Below are positions 46,091 through 58,710 of a stretch of 64,000 nucleotides of DNA, piece after piece. The translations under genes were made by a program, and so were the position numbers. The stretch spans positions 33,244,298-33,308,297 of the forward strand of contig OW804097.1 of the NCBI GenBank assembly GCA_942159475.1, written 5' to 3'. The stretch comes from Sthenelais limicola. Its lineage: Eukaryota > Annelida > Polychaeta > Phyllodocida > Sigalionidae. The notes beneath the pieces were generated by a model, which saw only the letters and a program-made list of their open reading frames with translations, searched no databases and had not been told where the DNA came from. Position 1 is the first letter of the stretch; the number at the start of each line of letters is the position of its first letter.

Positions 46091-46325
46091 GGGTGAAATC
46101 GTCAGAAAATGTACAATTCCCCTTCACCAATCCTCTTAAATAATCCAAATTTAAGACAGAAATCAGGTTCAAAATTCAGTTCAACATAACCAAACATATT
46201 GTTTGAATCAGGACAATGTCAAATATTCTCAGCTATACCTAGTATTGACCATTTTACAGTCTAATTTAGCAGGATTCACTAAATGTGTAGAGCTGCCAAT
46301 TGTACATTTTCTGAAGATCTGACCC
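46091..46325 (-). mobile_element. MITE-A copy A-37 (A-III, mixed termini)
   Basis: Left GGGTGAAATCGTCAG, right CTGAAGATCTGACCC; perfect ATAT flanks. Confidence 0.94.
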
Positions 46326-48133
46326 ATATACAGAAGCAAGAGCCATCTACCCTTAGGCCTGATGCACACTACCACGTTAAACCTCAAGATATTCGAGCTA
46401 TATTTCGAATGCAAAAGCCTCTTCTTCCTGAAGTTCCTCTGTGAAATTTTGAACTTCAAGAAGAAGCTATTGTATGTTTTAACTATTGTTCGAATAATTT
46501 TATCTAGATAAAAAATGGACAAAAGTTAGATAAAGAAAAAAAGCCTTTTTCCCCTTGAGAGTTTTGACGTGAGTTTTTTTGTTTTTAAAAGATTACACTT
46601 CAGGCCAAACAATTTAAGAGTTATACACAGGTACGTGTGTCAGTTTTAGGTTTGACATGGTAGTGAATATCAGGCTGAAGGGCCAAACCCACTAAGCCGA
46701 TTCTCATGCGATTTTGCGCCGCAGAGGACTCTTTCCCACTAACTTCTGTGAAAATCGCATGGGAATCGCAAAGAAATCGGCTTAATGGACTAGGCCCCTT
46801 TCCATCAGTACCACCCGAAGCACCAAGCCCCATTAAACACATAAGATCAGAGACCCAACAATTATCTAATTGTAATTACATAAGACAAAATACTCAGGGA
46901 TCTAACCAGGAGGCCGATGATTAAGAACAATAATTATTATCAAAGGGACTCTGGGAGGTATGGAGCGGTATGTTGGCCTAAATATAATTGATTTGTCTAC
47001 GTTGGTGGGCCAGCATAATTGATAGGTACGACTCGGAAATAACTACAGACCCATATATTGATTTCTGTATAGAATAATTGACTTCTATACTTATATACTA
47101 ATAGCATGTTATGCGTTGCTTAGATCCGTCATGTTGGTAAATGCCTATAACTAATTCTAAGACTCCAATCAAGTTACTCTGAAATTTGATAATCTATGAT
47201 TAAATTTTAAGCATAATATTAAGGTGTAAAATAGAATCCTCCAGGTAATGGATTATGTGGATATATATATTTTTTGTATTTTTTTGTGAAATATAACCCT
47301 TGCGAAACGGGAATTGTCCATTTTACACCATTTGTTCATTTTTCACTGAATAAAATAAAAAGATAAATAAAATGCTTTTGTAGGTATATGGAGGCACAGT
47401 ATGTATAACCCCACATACAGACTCAATAGCTCGTCTTTTCGCCTACAAATTAAGGTTTGGATTAAAATTGTGTTCATCTAATATTTCCTTTAGTTGTAAT
47501 AAATGTTATTCATAAAGACCTGCCGCATTTGAATGCAATAACTAATTCTTTTTCTTCTTTTTTAAACTTTGTTTCATTAATTAACGACAATCATCTTTTG
47601 TGTTCGTGGCAATTTAGGAGTAGCCAAATCATTCATCTAATCAAGTATATTGGAAACCACCTCCTCTCCTAGTGTTTAAAAAAAATACAATGGCACACTC
47701 AATGCATGGAAATGCCAGAAAGAAATTATCATGTTCCTTTGATGGATACACCCACCTGCGATTTTAATTCCTGTTTATGCATGTATGCGATAGACAGGAC
47801 AAACTGTATTGGATCCATTTATACCATTAGCAATTATCCATGTGTGTGGGGCAATTATAGCTGTAGAGGCTAATTAACATTGGTGATTTATGTCATTGGC
47901 TGGTTGGATCTGGTGACGGTGGGCGAGCTCAAAAGGATTAATGGCCATGATTAAAGCCCCCTGACATTGGGAACCTACCTGCCTTGACGCGCCTCCCGCT
48001 CTGACTTCTAGAGAGGGGGTCCACCAGATAAGGGCATGTTGGAAAGGTAAGCTGTGATAAAAAGATCTGCTCTGATGCCAAGAGAAAATGATTGATATTT
48101 TGCGAGCACGAGATGGGTGGAGCTGATGCATAA
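46326..48133. other. Mostly unassigned sequence
   Basis: Holds the fold-back at 46690-46795 and A+T-rich DNA. No gene recognised. Confidence 0.5.
46690..46795. repeat. Fold-back repeat
   Basis: GCCGATTCTCATGCGATTTT on the left pairs with AAAATCGCATGGGAATCGC and AAATCGGC on the right, after allowing a gap of about 10 bases. Its outer motif GCCGATT recalls family E. Confidence 0.65.
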
Positions 48134-48368
48134 GGGTCAGATTTTCAGAAAATGTACAGTTCATCTTCACCAATCCTCTCAAATAACCCATATTTAAGGC
48201 AAAAATGAGCTTCAAAATGCAGTTTAACATAACAGAACTGATATGTTAAATCAATGCGATACCAAATATACTCAGATATACCCGGTATTCCCCATTTTTC
48301 AGCCTAATTTAGCAGAATTTACTAAATGTAAAGAGGTGCTAATTGTACATTTTCTGAAAATCTGCCCC
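48134..48368 (-). mobile_element. MITE-A copy A-38 (A-II)
   Basis: Right end CTGCCCC; perfect ATAA duplication. Confidence 0.94.
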
Positions 48369-48500
48369 ATAAAGTAAAGTCCCCAGCGTGTATATTTATA
48401 TATTTCCCTTCTCATTCTGTAGTCAGGATCTCACTTAATTATACTTATAAATGGTAGTCTCACTCGCTTGGGCTTGACAAGGGCACAGGTATATGTATAT

Positions 48501-48736
48501 AGGTAAGATTTTCAGAAAATGTACAATTGGCAGCTCTACATATTTAGTAAATTCTGCTAAATTCTGCTAAAAAAGTGATAAATTTTGGGTATATCTGAGT
48601 ATATTTGGTATCGCATTGATTTAAAGTATCAGTTCTGTTATGTTAAACTGCATTTTGAAGCTCATTTTTGCCTTAAATATGGGTTATTTGAGAGGATTGG
48701 TGAAGGCGAATTGTACATTTTCTGAAAACCTGACAC
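48501..48736 (+). mobile_element. MITE-A copy A-39 (A-II)
   Basis: Left end AGGTAAG, right end CTGACAC; perfect ATAT flanks. Shares with A-46 and A-49 a duplicated AATTCTGCTA and an AAAAAAGTGATA interior. Confidence 0.93.
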
Positions 48737-49161
48737 ATATATATGCAGACAGGCTAAGAATGTATGTGGTAGAAGTTGCCTGATATGATTACATGTTATA
48801 TATTTGACAAGAGATGCTATAGATGCAATTGTTGGGGACGAAATATGGATAATTTGTACTGCAGTTTATTTGCAATTCATTCGACAAATTTGATTAATAT
48901 TTCACTTCTAACATTAACTCATTCATTATTCGTTATTATCACTATCTATTAGTTATGCTTCCGATGGAGTCATATTTTCCACTTGCCTAATAATCAAGTC
49001 AGGTTGTTCTTTTATCAATATCAAAATTCCTGCGATTAACTCATTCGTGGAAAGCTAATGTGGGAGGTAATGCTAGATCACAATAATACAATAATAAGAA
49101 AAAGATAATGTTCATTTTGATTGCAATTTATCGTATACATATATACGTCCAATTGCATTAT
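48737..49161. other. Unassigned sequence
   Basis: Nothing recognised. Confidence 0.5.
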
Positions 49162-49382
49162 GGGTCAGATTTTCAGAAAATGTACAACCCTCTCAAATAA
49201 CCCAAATTTCAGACGAAAATAAAGTTCAAAACACAGTTCAACCTAACCAAACAGATTGCTAGAATCAATGCAATGCCAAATATACTCGAATTTACCTAGT
49301 ATTGAACAAATTACAGCCTAATTTAGCAGAATTTGCTAAATGTGTACAGCTGCCAATTGTACATTTTCTGAAAATCTGACCC
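49162..49382 (-). mobile_element. MITE-A copy A-40 (A-I, small deletion)
   Basis: About 14 bases missing after TGTACAA. Perfect TTAT duplication. Confidence 0.94.
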
Positions 49383-49765
49383 TTATATGCCATGAGTTGT
49401 GAATATAACGCCTTCCACATATTATAGACTCAATTATAATCTCCACCAAAAGGAATCATGTTGGGGTGATACATCAATTTCAATCCAAGTCTGCACCTAT
49501 AAGAAATATACCAATTAGCCGACCCATTTCTATCCATATGGCGACTCCCTGTACAGAATAAACTGCCCATGGAATGTCTTTTAACAATCATTCTCATTTA
49601 TTATCCTGTATTAGATATGCTGCAAATATAGATCCAGACCTTGTGCCATACTTAATTTGGGCTGTAATGAGTACAAGATCAGACTATTGACTCGAAAGCC
49701 ACCCATGTTAATAATGGAATAAACTGTTATTTTCGGTCGTTCCAGTAAATAAATCTTACGCTTAA
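49383..49765. other. Unassigned sequence
   Basis: Nothing recognised. Confidence 0.5.
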
Positions 49766-50000
49766 GGGTCAGATTTTTAGGAAATGTACAATTCGTCTTC
49801 ACTAATCCTCTCAAATAACCCAGATTTCAGACGAAAATAAAGTTCAAAATTCAGTTCAACCTAACCAAACAGATTGCTAGAATCAATGCAATGCCATATA
49901 CACTCGAATTTACCTAGTATTGAGTAAATGGCAGCCTAATTTAGCAGAATTTACTAAATGTGTACAGCTGCCAATTGTACATTTTCTGAAAATCTGACCC
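49766..50000 (-). mobile_element. MITE-A copy A-41 (A-I)
   Basis: Complete; perfect TTAA duplication. Confidence 0.95.
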
Positions 50001-50327
50001 TTAAGGTACATGATGTCATAATTCACAAGTTAATCAAAGAGTGTGCCTGAAGTTGGTTATACTAGGCTTTTTTGTCTTTTGGTGCAATCTTTGTAGTCAG
50101 ACAAGTGCCTTCCATTAATATAATCCTACGCAAGAATACAATATCTCAACAAATAGATAATTGCAAACTGCCATCGTCACAATGACGCATTATCATTAAT
50201 TGTTCACGGAACGATACGGATATCCGTAGAACGGTTTTGACAAAATCTTTAGAAATAATCACAAACTGGACACCGCAAGGACACTTAAGATTGCACAGAA
50301 AACTCTCCAAAGCAAACATGTATACGT
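50001..50327. other. Unassigned sequence
   Basis: Nothing recognised. Confidence 0.5.
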
Positions 50328-50562
50328 GGATCAGATCTTCAGAATAATGTACAATTGGCAGCTCTACACATTTAGTAAATTCTGCAAAATTAGGCTGTAA
50401 TTTGGTCAATAGTAGTTAAATTCGAGTATATTTGCCATTGCATTGTTTCTAGCAACCTGTTTGGTTATGTTGAACTGTATTTTGAACTTTTTTTCGTCTG
50501 AAATTTGTGTTATTTGATAAGATCGGCGAAGACGAATCGTACACTTTCTGAAAATCTGACCC
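50328..50562 (+). mobile_element. MITE-A copy A-42 (A-I)
   Basis: Left end GGATCAGATCTTCAG; flanks ACGT and ACAT (3 of 4). Confidence 0.92.
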
Positions 50563-51482
50563 ACATGCAGAAACCTGGGTGGTGGAATCCACCTTCTTCG
50601 AATATCATCGCACGCATTCTTTTATGCTTAAAACAGGAGAAATGTGTTCAAATAAAGGCCCTCTTCTCCTCCTGAAGGGTTTCCCTTCTGTGCATTCCTG
50701 CGGTCGACGCCAGTGGGAACAAGTGGCTGGCAGTGCTTGCCACCCTCTCTCAACGGCCACGTGCATATGTGGAAAGCAAGCTTGTACAACTGAGAGAACT
50801 TGTGTTGTATTTAAGGGTGGATATATATGACATGTGGTCATTTGTGTGCTTGTGGTTACCACAAGAGCATGTAAAGATGTTATGCTGACTGCGTGTGGCC
50901 TGCCATCAAACAACAAAAAAGTGTTCTCGCCAAATATTTCGTCAAAATGGTGTATTTGTGTAGCCTTCTAATCGATTGCAATTTCAGGAATTTGATGAGC
51001 TAATATTCGGCTGATAACTCATAAGCCATTCCATGTAACCCTTTGAAAATATGTCTAAAGAAATAAATTCCATGAAATCTATAATACGTTTGAAGACATT
51101 TCCCCTTCCCCCTATAATTTCGGTCAGTCGTTTTGAAAAGCCTTAAACAAAACCTATAATTATTGATTTTAAATCAATGATAATTGGTAATAAATGAGGT
51201 ATAAAAAGAGTGCTCTTAAGAGCCCACTTCCCTACTTTTTTCAGGTTCTTAACATCATTTATCGGACTTTCTCATGAATCCAAAGACAGCAATATCGGCC
51301 AAATAAATATTGTGGAAAATATCACACGATGGAGGCATTTGCAGGAAAAAGAAAAAGAAATATATACAGTGTATACACGTACATAGATTGTTGGATCATA
51401 ATCCATAACCATGCGCACCTAGTGGATGGAGATAACACCATAACGGCCTTTAGTCCAACACTCCTCCATGGACATACATTAT
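50563..51482. other. Unassigned sequence
   Basis: Overlapping frames on opposite strands at about 50579-50916 (83 and 103 codons) have no recognisable domain. Confidence 0.5.
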
Positions 51483-51717
51483 GGGTCAGATTTTCAGAAA
51501 AAGTACAATTAGCAGCTCTACACATTTAGTAAATTCTTCTAAATTAAGCTGGAAAATGAGGAATATCGGGTATATCTGAGTATATTTGGTATCACAATGA
51601 TTTACAGTATCAGTTCTGTTATGTTAAACTGCATTTTGAAGCTCATTTCTGTCTTAAATTTGGGATATTTGAGAGGATTGGTGAAGGCGAATTGTACATT
51701 TTCTGAGAATCTGACCC
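51483..51717 (+). mobile_element. MITE-A copy A-43 (A-II)
   Basis: Complete. ATTAT lies on both sides in shifted register (51478-51482, 51718-51722). Confidence 0.93.
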
Positions 51718-52106
51718 ATTATTATGGGCCGAACTTGTGTTGACTCATACTCAATGCTGTGGGTATAAATACCAGAAAGAAGACACCTGTTCATATATAC
51801 CCTAGCCCACCTTTCCACCACCACACCTGACTAATATAATGCCAAATCCAGGTATGCTAAAACTGCACTAATCACCCTAGAGCCCAGCTCACTCTTCCCA
51901 CCCATTGTCTTCGAATAGAAAACTTCAAACAGCATGTCACTCTGCCATCATGTGAAAATGACATGATCTGAGAGCATTCATTCCCATTCACGGCCCGGGA
52001 TCGCACCTACATGTGTACATTTCCACTAAGTAAACACAAGCCAGTGTTTAAAGGGTGAGACAGAAATGAACTACTTTTGTGCTTTCAATCCGATATTGAT
52101 GTAAAA
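51718..52106. other. Unassigned sequence
   Basis: Nothing recognised. Confidence 0.5.
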
Positions 52107-52341
52107 GGGTCAGATTGTCCGAAAATGTACAATTGACAGCTCTACACATTTAGTAACTTCTGCTAAACTAGGCTGCAATTTGGTCAATACTAGCGAAATT
52201 CGAGTATATTTGGCATTGCAGTGATTCAAACAATCTGTTTGCTTAGGTTGAACTGTATTTTGAACTTTATTTTCGTCTGAAATATGGATTATTTGAGAGA
52301 ATTGGTGAAGGTTAATTGTACATTTTCTGAAAATCTTACCT
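52107..52341 (+). mobile_element. MITE-A copy A-44 (A-I)
   Basis: Left GGGTCAGATTGTCCG, right GAAAATCTTACCT; AAAA on both sides. Confidence 0.92.
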
Positions 52342-53554
52342 AAAAGAGAGTGCGGGTAGAAGAAGGAGAGGCCGTGAATGTATGAAAAGGGTTCAGTTTT
52401 TGTGTACTTAATGTGTCAGATTTCAAAGAGGTGATATATACACAGCTGTGAGAACTGATAACGTGTAGATTTCCGCAAACAGAACATTTAAAGTTAGGGT
52501 GGGAGGGACGGGTGGTGGAGTTTTGGGGTATGAAGGTGTATTTTCCCATCTTCTTTTCTATAAGCTTGCCTAAGGGGATTAATGTTGTTTGTTCATACTG
52601 GGCACTTTTCATGTAGGCACACTCTGGGCTCTTGCTCAGTTGTAAAGGATCGTTTAATATTTAAGTAATACATCATAATTTCTCATCTTTCATAGTCACT
52701 AAAATTACATGAGTAATTAATCCGATTAAATTATTTTTTATTCACGCGTTGAACCTTCAAGTTTAGGAAAACATGCTCATAACTTCATCTTTTAATGAAT
52801 TATTTAGAATGTAATTGGCCCCTAGTGTCAAAAATCAATTCGTTTTAATTTTCTTCGGTGGTATTTATAAGTGCTAGGTCTCGGGATTGGGGGTTTATTT
52901 ATGTCTCTTCATAAATCTTAACAGATTAATTTTCAAATATCTTAGTCCCGGTTCTTTTGAAGTTCGATTTGTGAAAAACCCTCTAAAGATGCGATCGCTG
53001 TGAATCCATTGCGAAATAAGAATAGATTTTAAGATTAAAAGGGAAACTTCAGTAAGAGATGACAAAACTTGTGGCAACTCTGCTGGATCTTCAATAGTGC
53101 CTACAAATTATCCTCGCCGTTCGGTTTCCGTCTCCCACGCTACATATTCAGGATCGACCCCGGGAGACAATGGCCCGATCACCGTCAGGTTTTGTCCTGA
53201 TCACCCGTGCCTTCCTCAAGTACATCGACCGCCGAAGGCTGAGCAATGGCCGCTGCGAAGGACTGCCTTTGCTGAACACAGCCGGGGTCACGGAGACCGC
53301 CAGGACCCCCTGCTGCTCCCGGCATTTAAGTAGATGATTGCCGGAGACAGATTGCCATTGAAGGCGGTCTCTGCTACGGAATGGCAACCGTGCTTTATTG
53401 TCATCCGCTGCCGTATTTTGTGCAGCGACTCTGCGGGGTTGAAGTAATTTTTAGCGAAATTTGTCATTTTGAAAAGAAGATATTGGATCAATGGATTCAA
53501 AGCAATGAATGTCAATGGTTTTGTGACAGGTGGGAAAATATGGTCAGCCTTTAA
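52342..53554. other. Unassigned sequence with a G+C-rich segment
   Basis: About 53110-53440 is distinctly G+C-rich with open frames on both strands (79 and 78 codons). No domain recognised. It could be an exon or a decayed element. Confidence 0.45.
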
Positions 53555-53793
53555 GGGTCAGATTTTCAGGAAATGTACAATTCGCCTTCACCAATCCTCT
53601 CAAACAACCCACATTTAAGACAGAAATGAGCTTCAAAATGCAGTTTAACACAACAGAACTGATACTTTAGATCAATGCGATCCCAAATATACTCAGATAT
53701 ACCCGGTATTCCTCATTTTTCAGCAGAATTTAGCAGAATTTACTAAATGTAAAGAGCTGCATGCTAATTGGGCATTTTTTGAAAATCTGACCC
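53555..53793 (-). mobile_element. MITE-A copy A-45 (A-II)
   Basis: Complete; flanks TTAA and GTAT do not match. Confidence 0.92.
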
Positions 53794-54854
53794 GTATGCT
53801 GAACAAAGTGAAGATATATCTGATTAGTTCGTCTACAATATTGCATATATATGTGTATATGTTGAATGTGTTTAAATCTATAGTTATGAGTTACGTTCCA
53901 TGTTATGTAACTAACTACCCTCCATAGATATATATAAACTATAAATATACATTGCCTTTTTGAACTTTGGGCTAAAATTTGAACGCGAATGTGATGCCAA
54001 TACTGTCCTACCCGGTTGCCATGCATTTACATCTTAAACTTTTGTAAATAAGATAGGTGATATAATTGCAAGAATAGGATTCAAAATATGCAATAATTGT
54101 ATGAGATACATAATATTTATTATAGCAAGAAATCCTCCTTCAGTTTAAACACAACCAGAACAACAACAACAACAACACAATGGCCAATAGTTCAACTGTA
54201 TACATGTATGATAATATTATCCAAGTATATAGAAATCTTTCTCAATACAAAGGCACAGCACTTCCAAATATCTTGACGATAGGATTGTTCAAAGGCGGGT
54301 GTTCAAAATTCAAAAATAGATAACAGCACTCGTGAATTATTATTGTCATCACAACTCCTCTTCAAATTGTTGGCGCAACACGTGTGCTCTAGGACGAATA
54401 ATCAGTCGTGAAAACGGGGAGAAAATTGGAGCCAATCTAAGTTGCAGAATGGAGTGATACAGTAATTTCAGAAACCCGATCTATCGCGTGGCCTTTGCGG
54501 CCCTTTGTTGGATATTCCCAGCGCCCATATATAGTTAAACGCTTGGACGGCGAGGGTTTCCGTTGGTTATAAGGGGACACCTCACAATACATAACCAGCT
54601 CTGCCATCCTCAATATTATATATGTCTGGTGTCTTTAGATGAAGTAACAAATTGAGATGCTAGAGAAAGAAGCGGGAGGGTTTCATGCGAATGGGGCTTG
54701 TTGTCGGGGAATTTTCCTCACAGGGTTATTTTTTTAAACTTATATTTCATATTTCTCCTGAGAAGTTTTTCTGCAGAAAGTTCTACAACTGCATGAGAAT
54801 ATATGTATGAGCATAGTGGTTCTAAAATGAAATAAACAGCTGTTAACATGAGTG
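53794..54854. other. Unassigned sequence
   Basis: Contains a short (AAC)n run at about 54158-54176. No gene recognised. Confidence 0.5.
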
Positions 54855-55063
54855 TTAAACCCTGCCCACACACAGCCGATTTGTCTTCCGATTGCCCCCC
54901 GATTTGGGTATTCCATTGAATCCTAGGACTTCATTTCAAATCCTGGTTTATGTTATTTAAAAAATATAAACCAGGATTTGAAATAAGGACATAGGATTCA
55001 TCAGGAGACACAAATCGGGGTGCAATCGGGAGGCAAATCGGCTGTGTGTGGGCAGGGTTTTAA
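54855..55063. mobile_element. Family E copy E-2 (fold-back element at TTAA)
   Basis: TTAA at both ends (54855-54858, 55060-55063). The arms ACCCTGCCCACACACAGCC and GGCTGTGTGTGGGCAGGGT pair, and pairing continues almost to the centre (AATCCTGGTTTAT with ATAAACCAGGATT). Confidence 0.87.
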
Positions 55064-55661
55064 TCATAGACAGATTATAATAAAATCCAAAGTAGATATA
55101 GCGTCATGGAACACTTCATGGCGAGGACACCATATGTCATCAACTATAAAGAGGGCAGAAGATTCATTTTAAAATTGTGGTCGCTGAATTCAGCAGTATG
55201 TACCTTTAACATTCTTTTTGAATGTTCTCAATGTTTTGAGTGGTATAGAAAGACATTAACATCTTTCTATACATTAATCATGTAATACTGAATTGTTAAA
55301 CATTGAATGGCTGATAGAAATGTTTCAAAATATAGTTAATGTTGGATGTCATATAATTAAAACTTCAACCACTGTGAAAATGTCATTTCGCCGTTCTCAA
55401 CTAGTGTTAATTATGTTACAACTTTGTTATACAATGGACTATAAGTACTTACTACATATACACGAAAACCAACAATACATAATCATTGATATATAAATCA
55501 ACTGACTGCATGCAATGGTCGTTCCCCTCTAATCTTTAATGTATACAAATTTACCACACATTTAAACCGAGCACCAATCGGACTTAATTTATATCAATCT
55601 AAACTGGTGATGAAACGATTTTCGCGTCACGCGAATTATTTTTGAAAACCACCCAGCTTGA
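55064..55661. other. Unassigned sequence
   Basis: Nothing recognised. Confidence 0.5.
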
Positions 55662-55899
55662 GGGTCAGATTTTCAGAAAATGTACAATTGGCAGCTCTAC
55701 ATATTTAGTAATTTCTGCTAAATTCTGCTAAAAAAGTGATACATTTTGGGTATATCTGAGTATATTTTGTATCGCATTGTTTTTCAAAGTTTCATTTATG
55801 TTATGTTAAACTGCATTTTGAAGCTTATTTTTGTCTTAAATGGGGGGTATTTCAGAGGATTGGTGAAGGCGAATTGTACATTTTCTGAAAATCTGACCC
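55662..55899 (+). mobile_element. MITE-A copy A-46 (A-II)
   Basis: Complete; flanks TTGA and ATGA (3 of 4). Same sub-branch as A-39 and A-49. Confidence 0.93.
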
Positions 55900-56213
55900 A
55901 TGAACGTCCTATGAATCCAACACCTGTATTTCCAATTTGAGGCAAATCAAAGCGCAAGCTTATAAGGGCATCTAAAGCATTATTGGTTTATGAATAATTT
56001 GGCGCGCGACGTCAAGGACCTTTGATTTTTGGACCCTTTGTGTCAAAATTAAAGCAGAGAAAGGCAGGATGCCTGCAGGGCACTGAGACCAATTTGTTCC
56101 TCCTAACTTCATCACTCTGTAAGGATGGTAACCTATGCGATGACCCGACAATTTCATCCCGCCCAAACCTGTTCTCACCCTCAATACTACACATAGCTTC
56201 ACTTTTCCCATAT
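55900..56213. other. Unassigned sequence
   Basis: Frames on both strands, no domain recognised. Confidence 0.5.
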
Positions 56214-56449
56214 GAGTCAGATTTTTAGAAAATGTACAATTTAACTTCGCCAATCTTCTCAAACAACCCAAATTCCAGACTAAAAATAAAGTTCAAAATA
56301 CAGTTCAGCCGAACCAAACAGATTGCTAGAATCAATGCAATGCCGAATATACCCAAATTTACTTAGTATTGACCAAATTGCAGCCTAATTTTGCAGAATT
56401 TACTAAATGTGTACAGCTGCCAATTGTACATTTTCTAAAAGACTGGCCC
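56214..56449 (-). mobile_element. MITE-A copy A-47 (A-I)
   Basis: Left GAGTCAG, right GACTGGCCC; perfect ATAT flanks. Confidence 0.93.
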
Positions 56450-56479
56450 ATATATACTACCTAGCTTTCCAAACTATAC

Positions 56480-56823
56480 TGGGCCTGTTGCATATGGAAT
56501 CCTTACTTAGAATATGAAGGAATCCTTTCTTTGAATATGAAGTATGAAACACGTCCGTGGAGGACAATATTTATATACCTATTTACATTTGAACTTCTGG
56601 TATATTTATTAAATGCCTTGGCCGTGAAATGGATACAAAAATATATAAAATAAAAAGGGTTCCTTGCTGAGGTATTTTTCTTTTCTTAGGTGTAGGAAAT
56701 CCCCCTGTAGGAATGAAATTTAGCATTACTTGTCTGTATTAATTCCTTCCCGTCTCTTAACAGCTGCTTAGCAAGGACAAATAGCTATAAGGAAGGAAAA
56801 TCTTAGTAAAAGATTGACCCCTG
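56480..56823 (-). mobile_element. Family F copy F-4
   Basis: GGGCCTGTTGCATATGGAAT at one end. CAGCTGCTTAGCAAGGACAA, TAAGGAAGGAAAATC and GATTGACCCC near the other. About 340 bp. Boundaries approximate. Confidence 0.55.
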
Positions 56824-57044
56824 GATCTCACGTCCCCTCGCTGCATTTGGAGATCATTGTTTGATGGCTGATTGGTTTTGGTGTCTATTCATCCCCCAGA
56901 AAGTGCATATTCAACTAATACTTCTGTAACCGTGAGGAACATTGCATGCATCACTTCCCTTAAAAGTCGTGATCAAAACTATTTGTATTTCGTTTCATGT
57001 CCTGTAAAACTCAAAGCATTTGGTCATCTAGACGTGTGTGCCCC

Positions 57045-57146
57045 AACCCACAAACCCCCACCCACCCCACCCGTCTCCATTCCTCCTTCTACTCGCCCCC
57101 CCCCCCACACACACACACACCCGCCCCCGCCCCCGCCCCCGCCCCT
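57045..57146 (+). repeat. C-rich low-complexity tract with (CCCCGC)n and (CA)n
   Basis: Runs of CCCACC, a poly-C/CA segment and four CGCCCC units. The minus strand is G-rich and quadruplex-capable. Confidence 0.9.
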
Positions 57147-57324
57147 GTGGCTCACTTCACCGCCCGGACCATCTGCACCCGCGTATATACACAAATTAAT
57201 TATAGTTTCACATTTCGCCCTCCTGACATACTAATTGGCTAATTCCAGCCAGGTAAGTCTATAGGTGGTATATTGGAACTCTGAGACGCGCACCTGCTGG
57301 CCCCCTCCCCCTATATAGTCCCCC

Positions 57325-57358
57325 CATAGCCCCCTCCCCCCCCCCCCCCCCCGCCCCC
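57325..57358 (+). repeat. Poly-C run
   Basis: About 25 bases nearly all C. Length may be unreliable. Confidence 0.9.
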
Positions 57359-57488
57359 ACTTCAAAGACTGAGGAGTGCTCTAACCTTGAAGAATATCAC
57401 TCTTGTCTAATATGCCCTCAGGGCATTGTCGCCATGGCTAAATATATATACAGGTCTGTTTGTTTCCTTACAAGGTTGAAATTCATGT

Positions 57489-57620
57489 ATAGATAATAGA
57501 TAGATAGTAGATAGATAGTAGATAGATAGAAAGACAGATAATGTATGTATACATGTATACACATGTATAGATATACATGCACGTACATTACATGTATATG
57601 TATAGACATATTCATTCATA
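57489..57620 (+). repeat. (GATAGATAGTA)n and TATACATGTA-rich repeats
   Basis: Imperfect GATA/GTAGATA tetramer repeats followed by alternating purine-pyrimidine ATGTATACATGT motifs. Confidence 0.85.
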
Positions 57621-57730
57621 CATGTTGGTCCTGGGTATGACCATAAGGTGCCTTTCTGTCTCTTTTCTCTGTCTCTCTCTCCCTTCTTCTCTATCTCTAT
57701 TTCCTGGGTATGATCATAAACTGCCTCCCT

Positions 57731-57809
57731 CTCAGCTCTCCCGCCCTTGATATAACCATATTAAATGTGTTGATAAGGGCGTAAAGCAACCAATCGCACT
57801 CACACACTC
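57731..57809 (+). repeat. Family D copy D-2
   Basis: CTCAGCTCTCCCGCCCTTGA to GCAACCAATCGCACTCACAC, near-identical to the D-1 unit; tail of CACT/CACA. Confidence 0.85.
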
Positions 57810-57866
57810 ATTCATACATGTATATTGTTACAATATTACCTTTCATTCATATAGACATATACATGT

Positions 57867-57883
57867 AGATAGATAGATAGATT

Positions 57884-57919
<36 letters not shown>
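57867..57919 (+). repeat. (GATA)n microsatellite
   Basis: About 13 units, one of them TTGATAG. Confidence 0.97.
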
Positions 57920-57920
<1 letters not shown>

Positions 57921-58488
57921 ACCATATCAAATATGAAATTCAAAGTACTTTTTGAATATTTATTTGTATCGCATGAGAATATCGGGACCTGTCCACGAAA
58001 TTGTATGCACTAAAAATCTTGAAAAAAAAAAGTATTATATTAAAGTATACATAGTCATCTTTTCAAACGATACATACAATCAAACATGACCTACATTGTG
58101 TTATATGAAATCAACATTTTGAGTTGTATATTGACCAGTAGTACATTTCAGACTACGTAACGACTTGGCGATGTTTGCTATGATTTGTTCATCAAGTCAG
58201 TCCAGACTACCCTCAGGGGTGCCTTCATCTCAGGGCACAGTGCTTTACGAGGTTACCTTCCAACCCTCAAGGGACTCTTAAGAACCCCAATACCGCACAC
58301 CAATGCACTCGGGTTATTTCATTACGCATACCCACTGATATCAATTAATTTTGAAAATCGCCCCCACCCTTTCAGCTGCGTCCATTTGCCTGTTGTTTCA
58401 AATTGTCGGAATTTTATATGATATTATTTGAAATGATATTCAATGCCAATTTAGTAAAGTTCTGCTACTGGATCCATTTTATGAAATG

Positions 58489-58710
58489 AATCAGGTCCTC
58501 AGAAATGTACAATTGGCAGCTTTACACATTCATTAAATCTGGCTAAATTATGAGTTAAAAGGTGATAAATACTAGAGGTATTTATAAATGGAGTATATTT
58601 GCCATTGGGTCGATCCAGTAAATCGAAAAATGAACCTCACTTTGGTCTTATTTTGGGGTTATTTGTGGGGATTGGCGAAGGCGAATTGTACATTTTGTGG
58701 CGAATCCACA
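58489..58710 (+). mobile_element. MITE-A copy A-48 (old, A-III-like)
   Basis: Diverged: TCAGGTCCTCAGAAATGTAC at left, GTGGCGAATCCACAC at right. A 60-codon frame inside is incidental. Confidence 0.72.

Larger units (their letters stand above)
56824..58488. other. Microsatellite-rich, otherwise unassigned
   Basis: Simple repeats and D-2 are listed separately. No gene; proline-rich frames at 56872-57242 are products of C-rich low complexity. Confidence 0.55.

Noticed and set aside
56872..57242. Proline-rich frames
   Set aside because: Produced by C-rich microsatellite in several frames.
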